Below, in pieces: positions 56,136-64,000 of a stretch of DNA of 64,000 nt. Both the position numbers and the translations under genes were made by a program. The stretch spans positions 1 to 64,000 of the forward strand of contig NZ_SRMF01000010.1 of the NCBI RefSeq assembly GCF_004768465.1, read 5' to 3'. The notes below the pieces were generated by a model. It did no database searches and was not told the origin of the DNA. It saw only the letters and a program-made list of their open reading frames with translations. The stretch's first letter is position 1. Each line of letters opens with the position of its first letter. The stretch comes from Natronospirillum operosum (lineage in GTDB: Bacteria; Pseudomonadota; Gammaproteobacteria; Pseudomonadales; Natronospirillaceae).

Positions 56136-58421
56136 TCAATCGTCGGCTTCGTCGAAGTCACCCTTGTGTTTGGGGTTGGTCTCCGCCTTGCCCACATCCA
56201 GGGGTTCCTGCGCTGCCGGCTTCTCCTGTTCGATACGGATCGGCGCCGGTGGTGCGGTACCATCCTTGTCCTGCCCGAAGTAGAGCGTGGTGTGCGGGAA
56301 GGGTATCTCGATACCGGCGGCATCGAAGTGCCTCTTGACCAGCCTGTTGTAAGCCCGGCCAACGGCCCACTGCGCGCCGGGCCTGGTCTTGATGCGCACC
56401 CGCACATTGACGGAGCTGTCCGCCAGTGCGGTCACTCCATGCACTTCCAGCTCATCTTCCAGCAACTGGTGCGCGGTTTCAGGGTCGCTGCGCAGATCAG
56501 TCTTGAGTTCCTCATAGGCCGCGCGCAGATGATGAATGACCTCATCGGTATCTTCACGATAAGCCACACCGTATTCACCCACATGGAAGGCAAAGTCACG
56601 CATGAAGTTGGATACCGCTTCCACCGAAGAAAACGGGATAACGTGATAGGTACCAGACAGGTCGCGCAATCCGAGCGAACGGATGGTCAGCTTCTCGGCC
56701 ACCCCGGTAATGCCGCCTGCGGACACCACATCACCGGTGTTGATCGCATTTTCCATCTGGATGAACACGCCGGTAATGATGTCCTGCACCAATTTCTGCG
56801 CACCAAAACCGATGGCCAGCCCAAGTACGCCGGCACCGGCGATCAGGGGGCCTATATTGATGCCGATCTCGGCCAGTACAATCATCAGCGTCATGATGGT
56901 CAGTGCCACCATCAGCGCATTACGGAAAATGGTCAGCAGGGTCTTTTCACGCGCCGTCGGTTCACCCGCACCGGTCTCCGGATTCAGGCGATGCTCGATC
57001 CAGCTCGCCATAAGTATCCACAGTGCCTTGGCCACAATCAGAATCAGACCGACCGTGACCACTTTCAGCACCACATTGGCTCCGGCCTCGGAAGCCAGCC
57101 AGGCGCCCAGGCTGAACACGCCCCAGGCATCCAGTATAAAGGCCACCACGACCACCAGAATCAGCATGCGCACGACCTTGAGCACGGTCGGTATGAAGTC
57201 GTTCAGTCGTTCTTCCAGCAGCGGAAACCGATGGCGGGTTTCTTCGTTGATATGCAACTGGTTGCCGATCAACTGCCCCAGCACCACGGACAGGAAAACC
57301 CCGGCCCCGATGGCCACCACCATCTGAATGGTAGCGCGCACCAGGATGGGCATCGCATCCTCGGGACGCAGGAGCGTGACAATGGCCAGACCGGCAAAAT
57401 AGGCAATGGCGATCCAGTGCCAGCTGCGCGCCAGCAGACCCAGACTGAAGCGCGCATAGTTGGACTGCGCATGCTCCCCGGCTGCGCGCAGCTTGGCCGC
57501 CACCTTGCTCCGATTCTGCAGGATGATGGCCAGCGCATACAGAAAGGCCACCAGCATGATGGCAAAGGTAATCACCTGTCCGACGGCTGCCGACAGATCC
57601 GCATTGACCATGGGTACCACCAGCAGCACACCATAGCCGATAAAGCTGACCAGACGCGCCAGCCAGGCATTCCAGTAAGCGGCATCCTCGGACTGCATGG
57701 GCAACAGGCGCAACCCGTCATCCCGCGCCGCGAACACCACCCGGATCATGACCTTGAACACCTCGATCATCAGGAAGGCATTCAGGAACAGGGTTTCCCG
57801 CGTCGCCATTGCACCGGTTTCACCCAGAATCAGCAGCGCTCCTGCATAACCGGCCAGCCAGGCCAGCACCACGACCAGAATATCCACACTGGCAGCAAAC
57901 AGTACGGCCAGCGTCTGACGAAGCAGCGGACTGCGCTGGCTGCCCTGCTGCGCCCACTCGCTGGCCCGGCGGAACAGCCCTCGCGCCAGGCGCCTGAGTA
58001 CAACAAATACCGCCAGCGTAGCCACAATAACCAGCGCCAGATTGAGCGCATTGGTAGCCAGGACAGCGTAGTCCAGGCCGGTTTCACCGGCACTCACGGC
58101 GCTGATGGCATCCAGCGCATCGCCAAACTGGGCCACCAGATTCTGGGCGATACCCTGGGTGCTGTCGGCCAGCATGCGGGAGAAGGTGACCGGCTCGGTC
58201 GCTGCCGGCTCGGCGCCCTCTTCGGTCGCCGCCTGACGCAATTCATCAATCAGCCGGTTGCGGGACTCTTCGTCTTCCAGCAGGTCGGCGAGCACCTGGC
58301 GCGGCGTCTGCTGCTGGTCCTGGGCCAGTGCTGCCACGGGCAGCCAGACAACACCAGCAAACAATACGATAAGGGCGGCACAGAATGGCCGGCAGAAACG
58401 CGATAGTGTCGGCACAGACAA
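56136..58421 (-). CDS. Large MscS-family mechanosensitive channel
   Basis: A 761-residue protein of the multi-helix MscS class. A signal-like N-terminus (about 1-30, ending ALAQ) is followed by a periplasmic helical stretch of about 120 residues, then about nine or ten membrane helices. The pore helix and beta domain of MscS are at about 535-600: IGFGAQKLVQDIITGVF, then NTGDVVSAGGITG. The C-terminal tail is acidic and low in complexity (GKAETNPKHKGDFDEADD). The start is assigned to TTG at 58421, because AGGAG lies 7 bases ahead and it yields a proper signal peptide; an ATG 17 codons further up has no ribosome site. It probably opens under hypo-osmotic shock. Confidence 0.88.
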   Translation of the reverse strand: MSVPTLSRFCRPFCAALIVLFAGVVWLPVAALAQDQQQTPRQVLADLLEDEESRNRLIDELRQAATEEGAEPAATEPVTFSRMLADSTQGIAQNLVAQFGDALDAISAVSAGETGLDYAVLATNALNLALVIVATLAVFVVLRRLARGLFRRASEWAQQGSQRSPLLRQTLAVLFAASVDILVVVLAWLAGYAGALLILGETGAMATRETLFLNAFLMIEVFKVMIRVVFAARDDGLRLLPMQSEDAAYWNAWLARLVSFIGYGVLLVVPMVNADLSAAVGQVITFAIMLVAFLYALAIILQNRSKVAAKLRAAGEHAQSNYARFSLGLLARSWHWIAIAYFAGLAIVTLLRPEDAMPILVRATIQMVVAIGAGVFLSVVLGQLIGNQLHINEETRHRFPLLEERLNDFIPTVLKVVRMLILVVVVAFILDAWGVFSLGAWLASEAGANVVLKVVTVGLILIVAKALWILMASWIEHRLNPETGAGEPTAREKTLLTIFRNALMVALTIMTLMIVLAEIGINIGPLIAGAGVLGLAIGFGAQKLVQDIITGVFIQMENAINTGDVVSAGGITGVAEKLTIRSLGLRDLSGTYHVIPFSSVEAVSNFMRDFAFHVGEYGVAYREDTDEVIHHLRAAYEELKTDLRSDPETAHQLLEDELEVHGVTALADSSVNVRVRIKTRPGAQWAVGRAYNRLVKRHFDAAGIEIPFPHTTLYFGQDKDGTAPPAPIRIEQEKPAAQEPLDVGKAETNPKHKGDFDEADD

Positions 58422-58477
58422 AACCGGACTCCTTGTTCTTGGCAAAGTAAGGGGTAGTGACAGCGGGGCCAAAGTCG

Positions 58478-58747
58478 TCAGATGATTTCCAGGCCATAGG
58501 CCGACATCAGCAAATAACCGATGCCCGCCAGAGACTGCAGCATGCAGCTTTCGGCGTAGGCGGGATCACGGTTGCGAAACCACCACCATTGCAACCAGCC
58601 CACAGGCGGCAGGGTGCTGACGGCGATGCCCAGAAACAGGCCGATACGGCGCGTCCAGGGGCGCTCGGGCGCTGCCTTGACGGTCAGGTAACCAATCACG
58701 AACAACAGCAGCATGTGTAACGCCACAAAGGCGAGCACAGTGATCAT
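58478..58747 (-). CDS. Hypothetical small membrane protein
   Basis: An 89-residue protein with two or three helices (about 1-20, 33-50 and 70-87) and a short basic loop (RPWTRR). The C-terminal half has PPVGWLQWWWFRNRDPAYA, where a Trp cluster is likely at the membrane surface. AGGAAGT before the ATG at 58747 fixes the start. It lies 56 bases upstream of the MscS gene on the same strand and may share its transcript. I do not recognise the family. Confidence 0.68.
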   Translation of the reverse strand: MITVLAFVALHMLLLFVIGYLTVKAAPERPWTRRIGLFLGIAVSTLPPVGWLQWWWFRNRDPAYAESCMLQSLAGIGYLLMSAYGLEII

Positions 58748-58881
58748 GACAACTTCCTGTTGCGGCACAGATGAAGTCTAACGCTAGGCGACTTTGCGCA
58801 CCGGCGCAAGTAGAAATCCGACGGCTTGCAGTCTGCGTACTCAGTCTGCACCAGCTGATCCGCAACTGCTAAGGATGCGCC

Positions 58882-59823
58882 ATGGCAACTGCTACCGACC
58901 TGTCACCCACTCAGCACGGCCTGACCACAGGCTGCGGCCTGGGGTTTCTGGGTGTGCTGGTACTGCTGCTGGGGGCCTGTGCACAGCATCAGAACCGACC
59001 TTCGGACAGTGCCGCTGTCACGCCGCCAGCCAATGGACAGCACCAGTTGGAGCAGGATCTGCGTTTCAGCCCGGACACCTGGCCACAGACACTCCATGCC
59101 GACCTGTACACACCGGCAATCGAGTCGCCCGACGGAGGCTTTCCGGCGATGATCATGGTGCACGGTGGGGGCTGGGAAGGCCGCTCGCGTCAGGACATGA
59201 ATCGCGCCGCCCGCCGTTTCGCCAACGCCGGCTATCTGGTGCTCAATATCGACTACCGCTTTGCGCCTGAATACCCCTACCCGGAGGCAGTCCATGATGT
59301 GCAGCAGGCACTGCGCTGGCTGCATGAACAGGCGGGAGCACTGTCCGTGGACACCGGCCGCATCGGCTTGCTGGGCTTTTCCTCCGGCGCACATCTGGCC
59401 AGCCTGGCGGCGCTGACCGCCGGTACCGACCATGAGCTGGATCAGCCCTGGAGCGGTGCAGCTTATCGACCCGCGGCAGTGGTGGTCGGCGGCACACCGA
59501 CCGACCTGCGCAAATTCGGCTCCGGGCGTCTGGTGGAACAGTTTCTGGGCGGGACCATGGAAGCGGTACCGGCACGCTACGAGGCCGCCTCACCGGTGAC
59601 ACAGGTGCATGCCGACAGCCCGCCGTTCTTTCATTTTCACGGCACCTGGGACCGTCTGGTGCCACCCGACCACAGCAGCGACTTTCATGCCGAGCTGCTG
59701 GCGGCCGGCGTACACAGTGAACTCTATCGCATGCGGCTGCGCGGCCATGCCACCAGTCTGGTGTTCAGCGGCGACGCTCTGAGCGCCGCCGTCGATTTCA
59801 TGAACCACCAGCTCTACCCCTGA
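58882..59823 (+). CDS. Lipoprotein alpha/beta hydrolase (esterase family)
   Basis: A 313-residue esterase-type hydrolase. The N-terminus carries a hydrophobic signal with lipobox LLGAC (Cys33), so it should be lipid-anchored in the envelope. The catalytic domain has the oxyanion motif HGGGW (about 94-98) and the nucleophile Ser167 in GFSSGAH; a conserved Asp (GTWDRLVPPDHS) and His (RGHATSLVF) complete the triad. DYRFAPEYPYPEAVHD is typical of the HSL/BD-FAE esterase group. AAGGA precedes the ATG. The substrate is unknown; the family acts on short-chain esters, plant-polymer acetyl groups or xenobiotics. Confidence 0.85.
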   Translation: MATATDLSPTQHGLTTGCGLGFLGVLVLLLGACAQHQNRPSDSAAVTPPANGQHQLEQDLRFSPDTWPQTLHADLYTPAIESPDGGFPAMIMVHGGGWEGRSRQDMNRAARRFANAGYLVLNIDYRFAPEYPYPEAVHDVQQALRWLHEQAGALSVDTGRIGLLGFSSGAHLASLAALTAGTDHELDQPWSGAAYRPAAVVVGGTPTDLRKFGSGRLVEQFLGGTMEAVPARYEAASPVTQVHADSPPFFHFHGTWDRLVPPDHSSDFHAELLAAGVHSELYRMRLRGHATSLVFSGDALSAAVDFMNHQLYP

Positions 59824-59824
59824 C

Positions 59825-60418
59825 TCAGCGTACCGGGTTTTCCGGCCCGCGCCCGCGGTAGGCCTCGATAAAGGCCGCCATCGGGGCCGGGTCAAAATCA
59901 TCCAGCCGCAGCCGATGATCCCAGGCGGTCAGCACCACGCCGCGACCCAGCCCCTGGTGTGGCACCGCATTCACGGCCGACCAGGTGCCGTTGTAGAAGC
60001 GGGTCCACTCACGCAGCCGCTCCTCGTCTTCCGGCCGCAGCTCATCGTAGTAGACATTGATGTTGCCATGTTCAATGGCATGCACCAGACCTTCATTGGG
60101 CTGGGGCGTCTCGTAGAATCCGGGGCGGGTAGGCGATGGCCAGTGCGGACCGGACGTTGGAAAATCTGATTCATAGGCGACGCGGGTTCCGGCCGGCACA
60201 TGCGTTTCACCCTGATTGGGCGGTGTCTCCACCTGTGCCAGGGCCGGCTGGCCCTCACGCACCAGGGTCTCCCAGTCATCCGGGACAGTCGGGAAAAACA
60301 GAACGAAAGCAGCGATCAGCGCCAGCACGGCCGCCACACCACCCCCGATCAGCAGACGCATCCGGCGCCGCTTCTGTTCCCGTTGTTGCCGCATCTTGCG
60401 ATTTTTTTCCTGGCCCAT
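59825..60418 (-). CDS. DUF3105 domain membrane-anchored protein
   Basis: A 197-residue protein with a very basic start (KNRKMRQQREQKRRRMR), one membrane helix (about 26-45) and a C-terminal extracytoplasmic DUF3105 domain. Key features are TSGPHWPSPTRPGFYE and LVHAIEHGNINVYY with the conserved HxxEHG, then REWTRFYNG. The conserved histidines suggest metal or substrate binding, but no activity is known. The ATG at 60418 has GGAG nine bases upstream. It is convergent with the lipoprotein hydrolase gene (2-base gap). Confidence 0.85.
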   Translation of the reverse strand: MGQEKNRKMRQQREQKRRRMRLLIGGGVAAVLALIAAFVLFFPTVPDDWETLVREGQPALAQVETPPNQGETHVPAGTRVAYESDFPTSGPHWPSPTRPGFYETPQPNEGLVHAIEHGNINVYYDELRPEDEERLREWTRFYNGTWSAVNAVPHQGLGRGVVLTAWDHRLRLDDFDPAPMAAFIEAYRGRGPENPVR

Positions 60419-60464
60419 GTCCTGCCACTCCAAGTACTGATTGATAATAAACGCTTAAAAGGTC

Positions 60465-61298
60465 CTACAGGCTGCGCAAAAACTCAGCCAGGCCGCCTCG
60501 GTACACATCTCCCGAGGTCAGAAACCCGGTGTTATGGTCGCCGCTGATCTCGAGAAAATCGACCCGCGGCGCACTGCCGGCTTCGGCCGCCTGCTGAATG
60601 GCCTCGCCATGCCGGAAGGGCACAATGTCATCCTGCGGACTGTGCACAATCAGAATCGGCACCCTCACCTCTGCCACCATGGCCTCGGTGTCATAATCAT
60701 ACCGGGACAGCGTGCGCACCGGCAGAAAGGGGTACAGCCGTGCGCCCATATCCGGCACAGAGGTGAAGGCCGATTCCACAATAAGACTCGCGGGTTGCTC
60801 ATTTTCTCCCAGCTCGGTGGCAATTTTTGTCGCCACGGCCGCACCCAGGGAGCGACCGAAGAGCGTCACGCTGTCGCCAGCCACCCCCTGTTCCTCGATC
60901 AGCCAGCGCCAGGCTGTGCGCCCATCTTCATAGAGCCCGTCTTCCGACGGCCGGCCACTGCTTTCTCCATAGCCTCGGTAGTCGATGATCAGCACCTGCT
61001 GCTCAAGCTGGTGAAATATACGCAGCGAATCCAGCCGATGTGAAATATTACCGGCATTACCGTGAAAGAACAGCACGGTTCCGGCCGGGTCCGGGTGCGG
61101 CAACCACCAGCCATGCAGGGTTTCGCCATCCTCGGTGGTGAGTTCGACATCCTCGTAGTCCAGCCCTTCATCGGCCGGTGTGCGCACCAGTTCGCTACTG
61201 GGCAGATGCAGCAGATTGCCCTGAAACAGCCACATGGCACCGACAATCAGTCCATAGGCGGCGACAACCGTTACCAGAGCTGATTTCAAAAGCATCAT
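60465..61298 (-). CDS. Alpha/beta hydrolase of the BEM46/YfhR type
   Basis: A 277-residue protein with an N-terminal membrane anchor (about 5-25) and a serine hydrolase domain. The nucleophile is Ser150 in LFGRSLGAAVA, the oxyanion turn is FFHGNAGNISHR (77-88), DYRGYGESSGRPSE lies near 106-119, the catalytic Asp is in HSPQDDIVPF and the His in GDHNTGF. This pattern matches the YfhR/BEM46 family of membrane-anchored hydrolases, whose substrates are not known. AGGAGG precedes the ATG. It lies 46 bases ahead of the DUF3105 gene. Confidence 0.87.
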   Translation of the reverse strand: MMLLKSALVTVVAAYGLIVGAMWLFQGNLLHLPSSELVRTPADEGLDYEDVELTTEDGETLHGWWLPHPDPAGTVLFFHGNAGNISHRLDSLRIFHQLEQQVLIIDYRGYGESSGRPSEDGLYEDGRTAWRWLIEEQGVAGDSVTLFGRSLGAAVATKIATELGENEQPASLIVESAFTSVPDMGARLYPFLPVRTLSRYDYDTEAMVAEVRVPILIVHSPQDDIVPFRHGEAIQQAAEAGSAPRVDFLEISGDHNTGFLTSGDVYRGGLAEFLRSL

Positions 61299-61317
61299 CA
61301 GAGCCTCCTGCGCCGGG

Positions 61318-61674
61318 TCAGTGCTTCCTGCGTGCCGGGCCCTCGCGCTGCAGCACTTCCTGCAGACCCTCGCGCACCAGCCCGGTGTGCAGTTTGCGGA
61401 AGGTCAGCCCGGCCGCAACAATGCCCAGCCCCAGAAAGGCAAAGGCCCACATGGGCTGGGTTTCGACAAACAGCATGCGCCCGCCGATGGTCACCACAAA
61501 GCCGACCAACAGACTGATCACCAGATACAGGGCCACCCGGCCGGTGCGACGCTGGGAGACAAAGATCTCGTAGCGCGCCTGCTCCAGCAGGGCTGCCTGT
61601 TCCTGGCGTGAACGGTCACTGATCTCGGGGAAACGACCTATAAAGCTTTTGATAAAGACCTCCGACGACGGCAC
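61318..61674 (-). CDS. Hypothetical membrane protein, GTG start
   Basis: A 118-residue protein with an amphipathic N-terminal part (about 1-44), two helices (about 47-66 and 73-90) and a basic tail (QREGPARRKH). No family is recognised. The only sensible start is GTG at 61674; its ribosome site is weak. It lies 19 bases upstream of the hydrolase at 60465-61298 and is probably co-transcribed with it. Confidence 0.6.
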   Translation of the reverse strand: MPSSEVFIKSFIGRFPEISDRSRQEQAALLEQARYEIFVSQRRTGRVALYLVISLLVGFVVTIGGRMLFVETQPMWAFAFLGLGIVAAGLTFRKLHTGLVREGLQEVLQREGPARRKH

Positions 61675-61745
61675 AGCAAGGGCTCACCATGATGCCAGAA
61701 TGCGGGCCGCCGCGCACGCGGGAGGGCAGCGCCACATTGTAGGCT

Positions 61746-61799
61746 GTGAGCCTTGCTCACGCATTCGGGCCAGGACACCCATGCGTGGCCAAGGGCCAC
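61746..61799. repeat. Two small hairpins downstream of ectD
   Basis: GTGAGC-CTT-GCTCAC (61746-61760) and GTGGCC-AAG-GGCCAC (61785-61799) are each perfect 6-bp stems. They follow the ectD stop codon on the minus strand. No T run is present, so termination here is uncertain. Confidence 0.4.
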
Positions 61800-61830
61800 A
61801 GCCCACAATTCATCATGCCTTGCGGCACCC

Positions 61831-62772
61831 TCAGGCCGGTTCGGCCACGCGCACGGTGGTGGGGTTGGTCACCGGCTGCAGCGGGCGCACCGAAGACCGG
61901 GTCGCGATGAACTCCGGCCGCGGCCGTGTACCGCAATAGGGCGCCTCCAGCCGGTTCTCGACACTGTTGTAGACAAAGAACAGATTGCTGCGCGGCCAGG
62001 GAGACAGGTTGTTGGCCGAGGCATGCAGGGTATTGCATTCGAACAGAATCACCGACCCGGCAGGTCCCGTCGGCGACACCAGGCCTGCGTTCTCGCTCAT
62101 GGCCTGCAGGTTGTCGGCCGCGGGCACACCCAGGGTCTGGTTCTTCAGTGACGCCTTCCAGTTTTCTTCCGGCGTCCGCCCGTGAGTGGGCACAAACCAC
62201 CGATGCGACCCCGGAAGCAGCATCAGCGGCCCGTTGTATTGATTGTTCTCGGTCAGCAGGATGGACAGGCTGAAACAGCGCATGCGCGGCATGCCGTCCT
62301 CGCTGTGCCAGGTCTCGAAATCCGAGTGCCAGTTGAAACCATTGCCGGTAAAGCCGGGCTTGTAGTTGATGCGTGACTGATGAATATAGACATCACTGTC
62401 CAGCAGTTGCCGGGCCATGCCCAGCAGACGCGGGTCACGCGTCAGACGATCAAAGCGCGGGGACAGTTCATGAATCCCGAAGATCGAGCGAATCTCATCC
62501 GCATAGGGCTCGATGATGACCTGGTCACGGCTCTTCAGGTTGGGGTCCTGGCCGTAGTCTTCCAGATCGTCCAGAAAAGGTTTCACTTCTTCCGGCGAGA
62601 AGAAACTGTCAAAAAACAGATAGCCATTGCGTTCATAGAAGTCTACCTGATCGCGGCTGAGAGGCCCCTTGCTGCGCGCCGGCTCGTCGCTCCAGACCAC
62701 AGGGTCCAGCCGTTCAAAGGCTGCTCGCTTGTCTTCCAGACGAGTCGGGTAAACATCATGAACCTGAGTCAT
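61831..62772 (-). CDS. ectD: Ectoine hydroxylase
   Basis: Iron(II)/2-oxoglutarate dioxygenase that turns ectoine into 5-hydroxyectoine, a protectant against salt, heat and drying. The 313-residue protein has the EctD signature with iron ligands His149 and Asp151 (GFNWHSDFETWHSEDGMP) and His250 (NTLHASANNLSPWPRSN). The ATG at 62772 has AAGGAGG at ideal distance; the ATG two codons earlier is too close to it. The ectABC genes for ectoine synthesis are not in this window, so they are encoded elsewhere or the cell hydroxylates imported ectoine. Confidence 0.95.
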   Translation of the reverse strand: MTQVHDVYPTRLEDKRAAFERLDPVVWSDEPARSKGPLSRDQVDFYERNGYLFFDSFFSPEEVKPFLDDLEDYGQDPNLKSRDQVIIEPYADEIRSIFGIHELSPRFDRLTRDPRLLGMARQLLDSDVYIHQSRINYKPGFTGNGFNWHSDFETWHSEDGMPRMRCFSLSILLTENNQYNGPLMLLPGSHRWFVPTHGRTPEENWKASLKNQTLGVPAADNLQAMSENAGLVSPTGPAGSVILFECNTLHASANNLSPWPRSNLFFVYNSVENRLEAPYCGTRPRPEFIATRSSVRPLQPVTNPTTVRVAEPA

Positions 62773-62844
62773 AATCATCCTCCTTCTTGTCTGTGCTCGA
62801 ACTTCAGATGTTGGGATTTCTCGAGTGAGTCACCCTCCAGGGTT

Positions 62845-62861
62845 TGGCAGTACACCTGCCA
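62845..62861. promoter_or_regulatory. Palindrome in the ectD/dehydrogenase divergent region
   Basis: TGGCAG-TACAC-CTGCCA, a perfect 6-bp inverted repeat, flanked by partly matching CCAG and CTGG. It sits in the 289-base gap between the two divergent genes, about 75 bases before ectD. It could bind a regulator for either gene; no clear promoter boxes are visible in this gap. Confidence 0.35.
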
Positions 62862-63061
62862 TCTGGGGGTTTTGTTCCGTTTTTCAATACCTTATGTAAC
62901 CCGGCCGAAAAAACAGCCCGGCAAAAGCCGCCGAAAGCCCATCATGACTTGAATCCAGCGGGATTCCGCACTAGTTTCGACAGACAAACACGAAGTCAGA
63001 TCACACTGACACAGCCTGCCAGACACCATCAACAAGACAGCAGATACAGCAAGGAGGTTCG

Positions 63062-64000
63062 ATGATTCCAGAGACCATGCGAGCAATACAACTGACCGGC
63101 CATGGCGGTCTCGACAAACTGGTTTACCGGCAGGACGTGCCGGTACCACAACCCGCCGCCGGCGAGGTGCTGATACGGGTCAGCGCCTGTGGCATGAACA
63201 ACACCGATGTCTGGGTCCGCGAAGGGGCCTATGGCAGCGAAACCGACCCGGGGGCCGTATCCACCTGGCGCCGGGGGCGTTCGACCCTCGAATTTCCACG
63301 CATCCAGGGTACCGACACCGTGGGTGAAATAGTCGCTGTCGGCGACGGCGTGCCTGAGCACCGCATTGGCGAGCGCGTGATAGTCGATTTCAGTCTCTAC
63401 AACCGCCCGGAGGGCGACGACAGCCTGGCCGACATCGACTATATAGGCCACGGCCGCGATGGCGGCTACGCGGAATACACTGCCGTGCCGGCCGAAAACG
63501 CCTACCACGTGACCAGCGATATCAGCGATGCCGAACTGGCCACCTTCTGCTGCGCCTACCTGACCGCCGAACAGATGCTGGAACGCTCGCGGCTCTCCGC
63601 AGGCGAACGGGTGCTGGTCACCGGCGCTTCGGGCGGTGTGGGTTCAGCCATTATTCAACTGGCGCGGGTACGCGGCGCCATCCCCTATGCCGTGACCAGC
63701 AAGGGCAAGGAACAGGCCCTGAAGGACATCGGTGCCGAAGACGTGATACTGCGCGACGAGCCCGACCTGGTCAGCGCCGTGGAACGCATGGTCGACGGCC
63801 AGCCCATCGATGTGGTGGCCGATCTGGTGGCCGGCTCCATGTTCAATGACCTGCTGCGCATCCTCAAGCCCGAAGGCCGCTACAGCACCGCCGGTGCCAT
63901 CGGCGGCGCCGTGGTCGAGCTGGACCTGCGCACCATGTACCTGAAACAGCTGGAACTGCATGGGTCCTCCCAGGGCACCCGGACCTCGTTCCGGCGGCTG
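63062..64000 (+). CDS. MDR-family alcohol dehydrogenase/quinone oxidoreductase, C-terminus cut off
   Basis: The first 313 residues of a medium-chain reductase; the right window edge truncates it. The N-terminal GroES-like domain carries ACGMNNTDV with Cys43, where zinc-dependent members have CGxCHTD. The GHE motif that supplies further zinc ligands is replaced by QGTDTVGEIVAVG (82-94), and no four-cysteine structural zinc loop is present, so catalysis without zinc is likely. The NAD(P)-binding motif TGASGGVGSA lies at 187-196. GGAGG precedes the ATG; ATG at 63077 is an alternative. The substrate is unknown. It is divergent from ectD, but no shared role is evident. Confidence 0.85.
   Translation, partial: MIPETMRAIQLTGHGGLDKLVYRQDVPVPQPAAGEVLIRVSACGMNNTDVWVREGAYGSETDPGAVSTWRRGRSTLEFPRIQGTDTVGEIVAVGDGVPEHRIGERVIVDFSLYNRPEGDDSLADIDYIGHGRDGGYAEYTAVPAENAYHVTSDISDAELATFCCAYLTAEQMLERSRLSAGERVLVTGASGGVGSAIIQLARVRGAIPYAVTSKGKEQALKDIGAEDVILRDEPDLVSAVERMVDGQPIDVVADLVAGSMFNDLLRILKPEGRYSTAGAIGGAVVELDLRTMYLKQLELHGSSQGTRTSFRRL

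Noticed and set aside
58882-61298. The hydrolase, DUF3105 and hydrolase genes as one degradation cluster
   Set aside because: The first hydrolase is on the opposite strand, no transporter or regulator accompanies them, and the substrates are unknown.

Overview
The window is a GC-rich (roughly 60% by eye), densely packed stretch of gammaproteobacterial chromosome. Gene order and protein types point to the Pseudomonadales/Oceanospirillales side of the class. The evidence is a murJ-ribF-ileS-lspA-fkpB-ispH block leading into a fimU-pilVWXY1E minor pilin cluster, an rpoE-mucA-mucB-mucC-mucD-lepA-lepB-rnc-era-recO block, a GacS-type sensor, RelA/MazG/CysM, and an ectoine hydroxylase that suggests a salt-exposed lifestyle. 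I cannot name a genus. No insertion sequence, prophage, CRISPR array, rRNA operon or plasmid function is visible; nearly everything is core metabolism, cell envelope, stress response and surface motility.

Layout. 1-3.8 kb: the start of a solute-binding protein, a DoxX membrane protein, argA (arginine), pyrF (pyrimidines) and a small secreted protein. 4-7 kb: a chemoreceptor, msrA and a PilZ-domain protein. 7-10.1 kb: an AsmA-like protein, mutY, yggX, then a tRNA-Phe gene with its own promoter and terminator. 10.1-13.5 kb: two small stress-type membrane proteins, then a DUF917 protein followed closely by a soluble hybrid histidine kinase. 13.5-23 kb: nadE, an extra FimT/GspH-like pilin gene, and the type IV pilus minor pilin operon fimU-pilV-pilW-pilX-pilY1-pilE on the minus strand. 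23-30.5 kb: ispH, fkpB, lspA, ileS, ribF and murJ, all minus strand. 30.6-36 kb: rpsT, two hypothetical envelope proteins, mazG, relA and cysM. 36-39 kb: a BarA/GacS-type tripartite sensor kinase. 38.9-45 kb: acpS, recO, era, rnc, a DUF4845 protein, lepB and lepA. 45-49.3 kb: mucD, rseC, rseB, rseA and rpoE. 49.4-54.6 kb: nadB, ygfX, sdhE, ygfZ, an HDOD protein, a YkgJ-type protein and a YbfF-type esterase. 54.7-62.8 kb: mgtE, a large MscS-family channel, two further alpha/beta hydrolases, a DUF3105 protein, small membrane proteins and ectD. 63.1 kb to the end: a truncated MDR-family dehydrogenase.

How the parts work together. The sigma-E block (rpoE, its anti-sigma factor RseA, RseB, RseC and the periplasmic protease MucD) forms an envelope-stress circuit. 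A good sigma-E-type promoter lies just upstream of rpoE and indicates a TTG start codon for that gene. The pil operon supplies minor pilins and the PilY1 tip adhesin, and the chemoreceptor and PilZ protein fit the same surface-behaviour theme. RelA and the BarA/GacS kinase are global regulators; the tRNA-Phe and rpsT promoters have GC-rich start regions that could make them sensitive to RelA-made (p)ppGpp. MscS, MgtE and EctD fit osmotic and ionic adaptation.

I found no convincing undescribed multi-gene system. The more unusual items are the DUF917-histidine kinase pair, the departures from the usual gene order (no pdxJ next to acpS/recO, no rlmD between cysM and relA, no pilY2, ectD without ectABC nearby), a PilY1 without an acidic loop at the usual position, and several unassigned operator-like palindromes.
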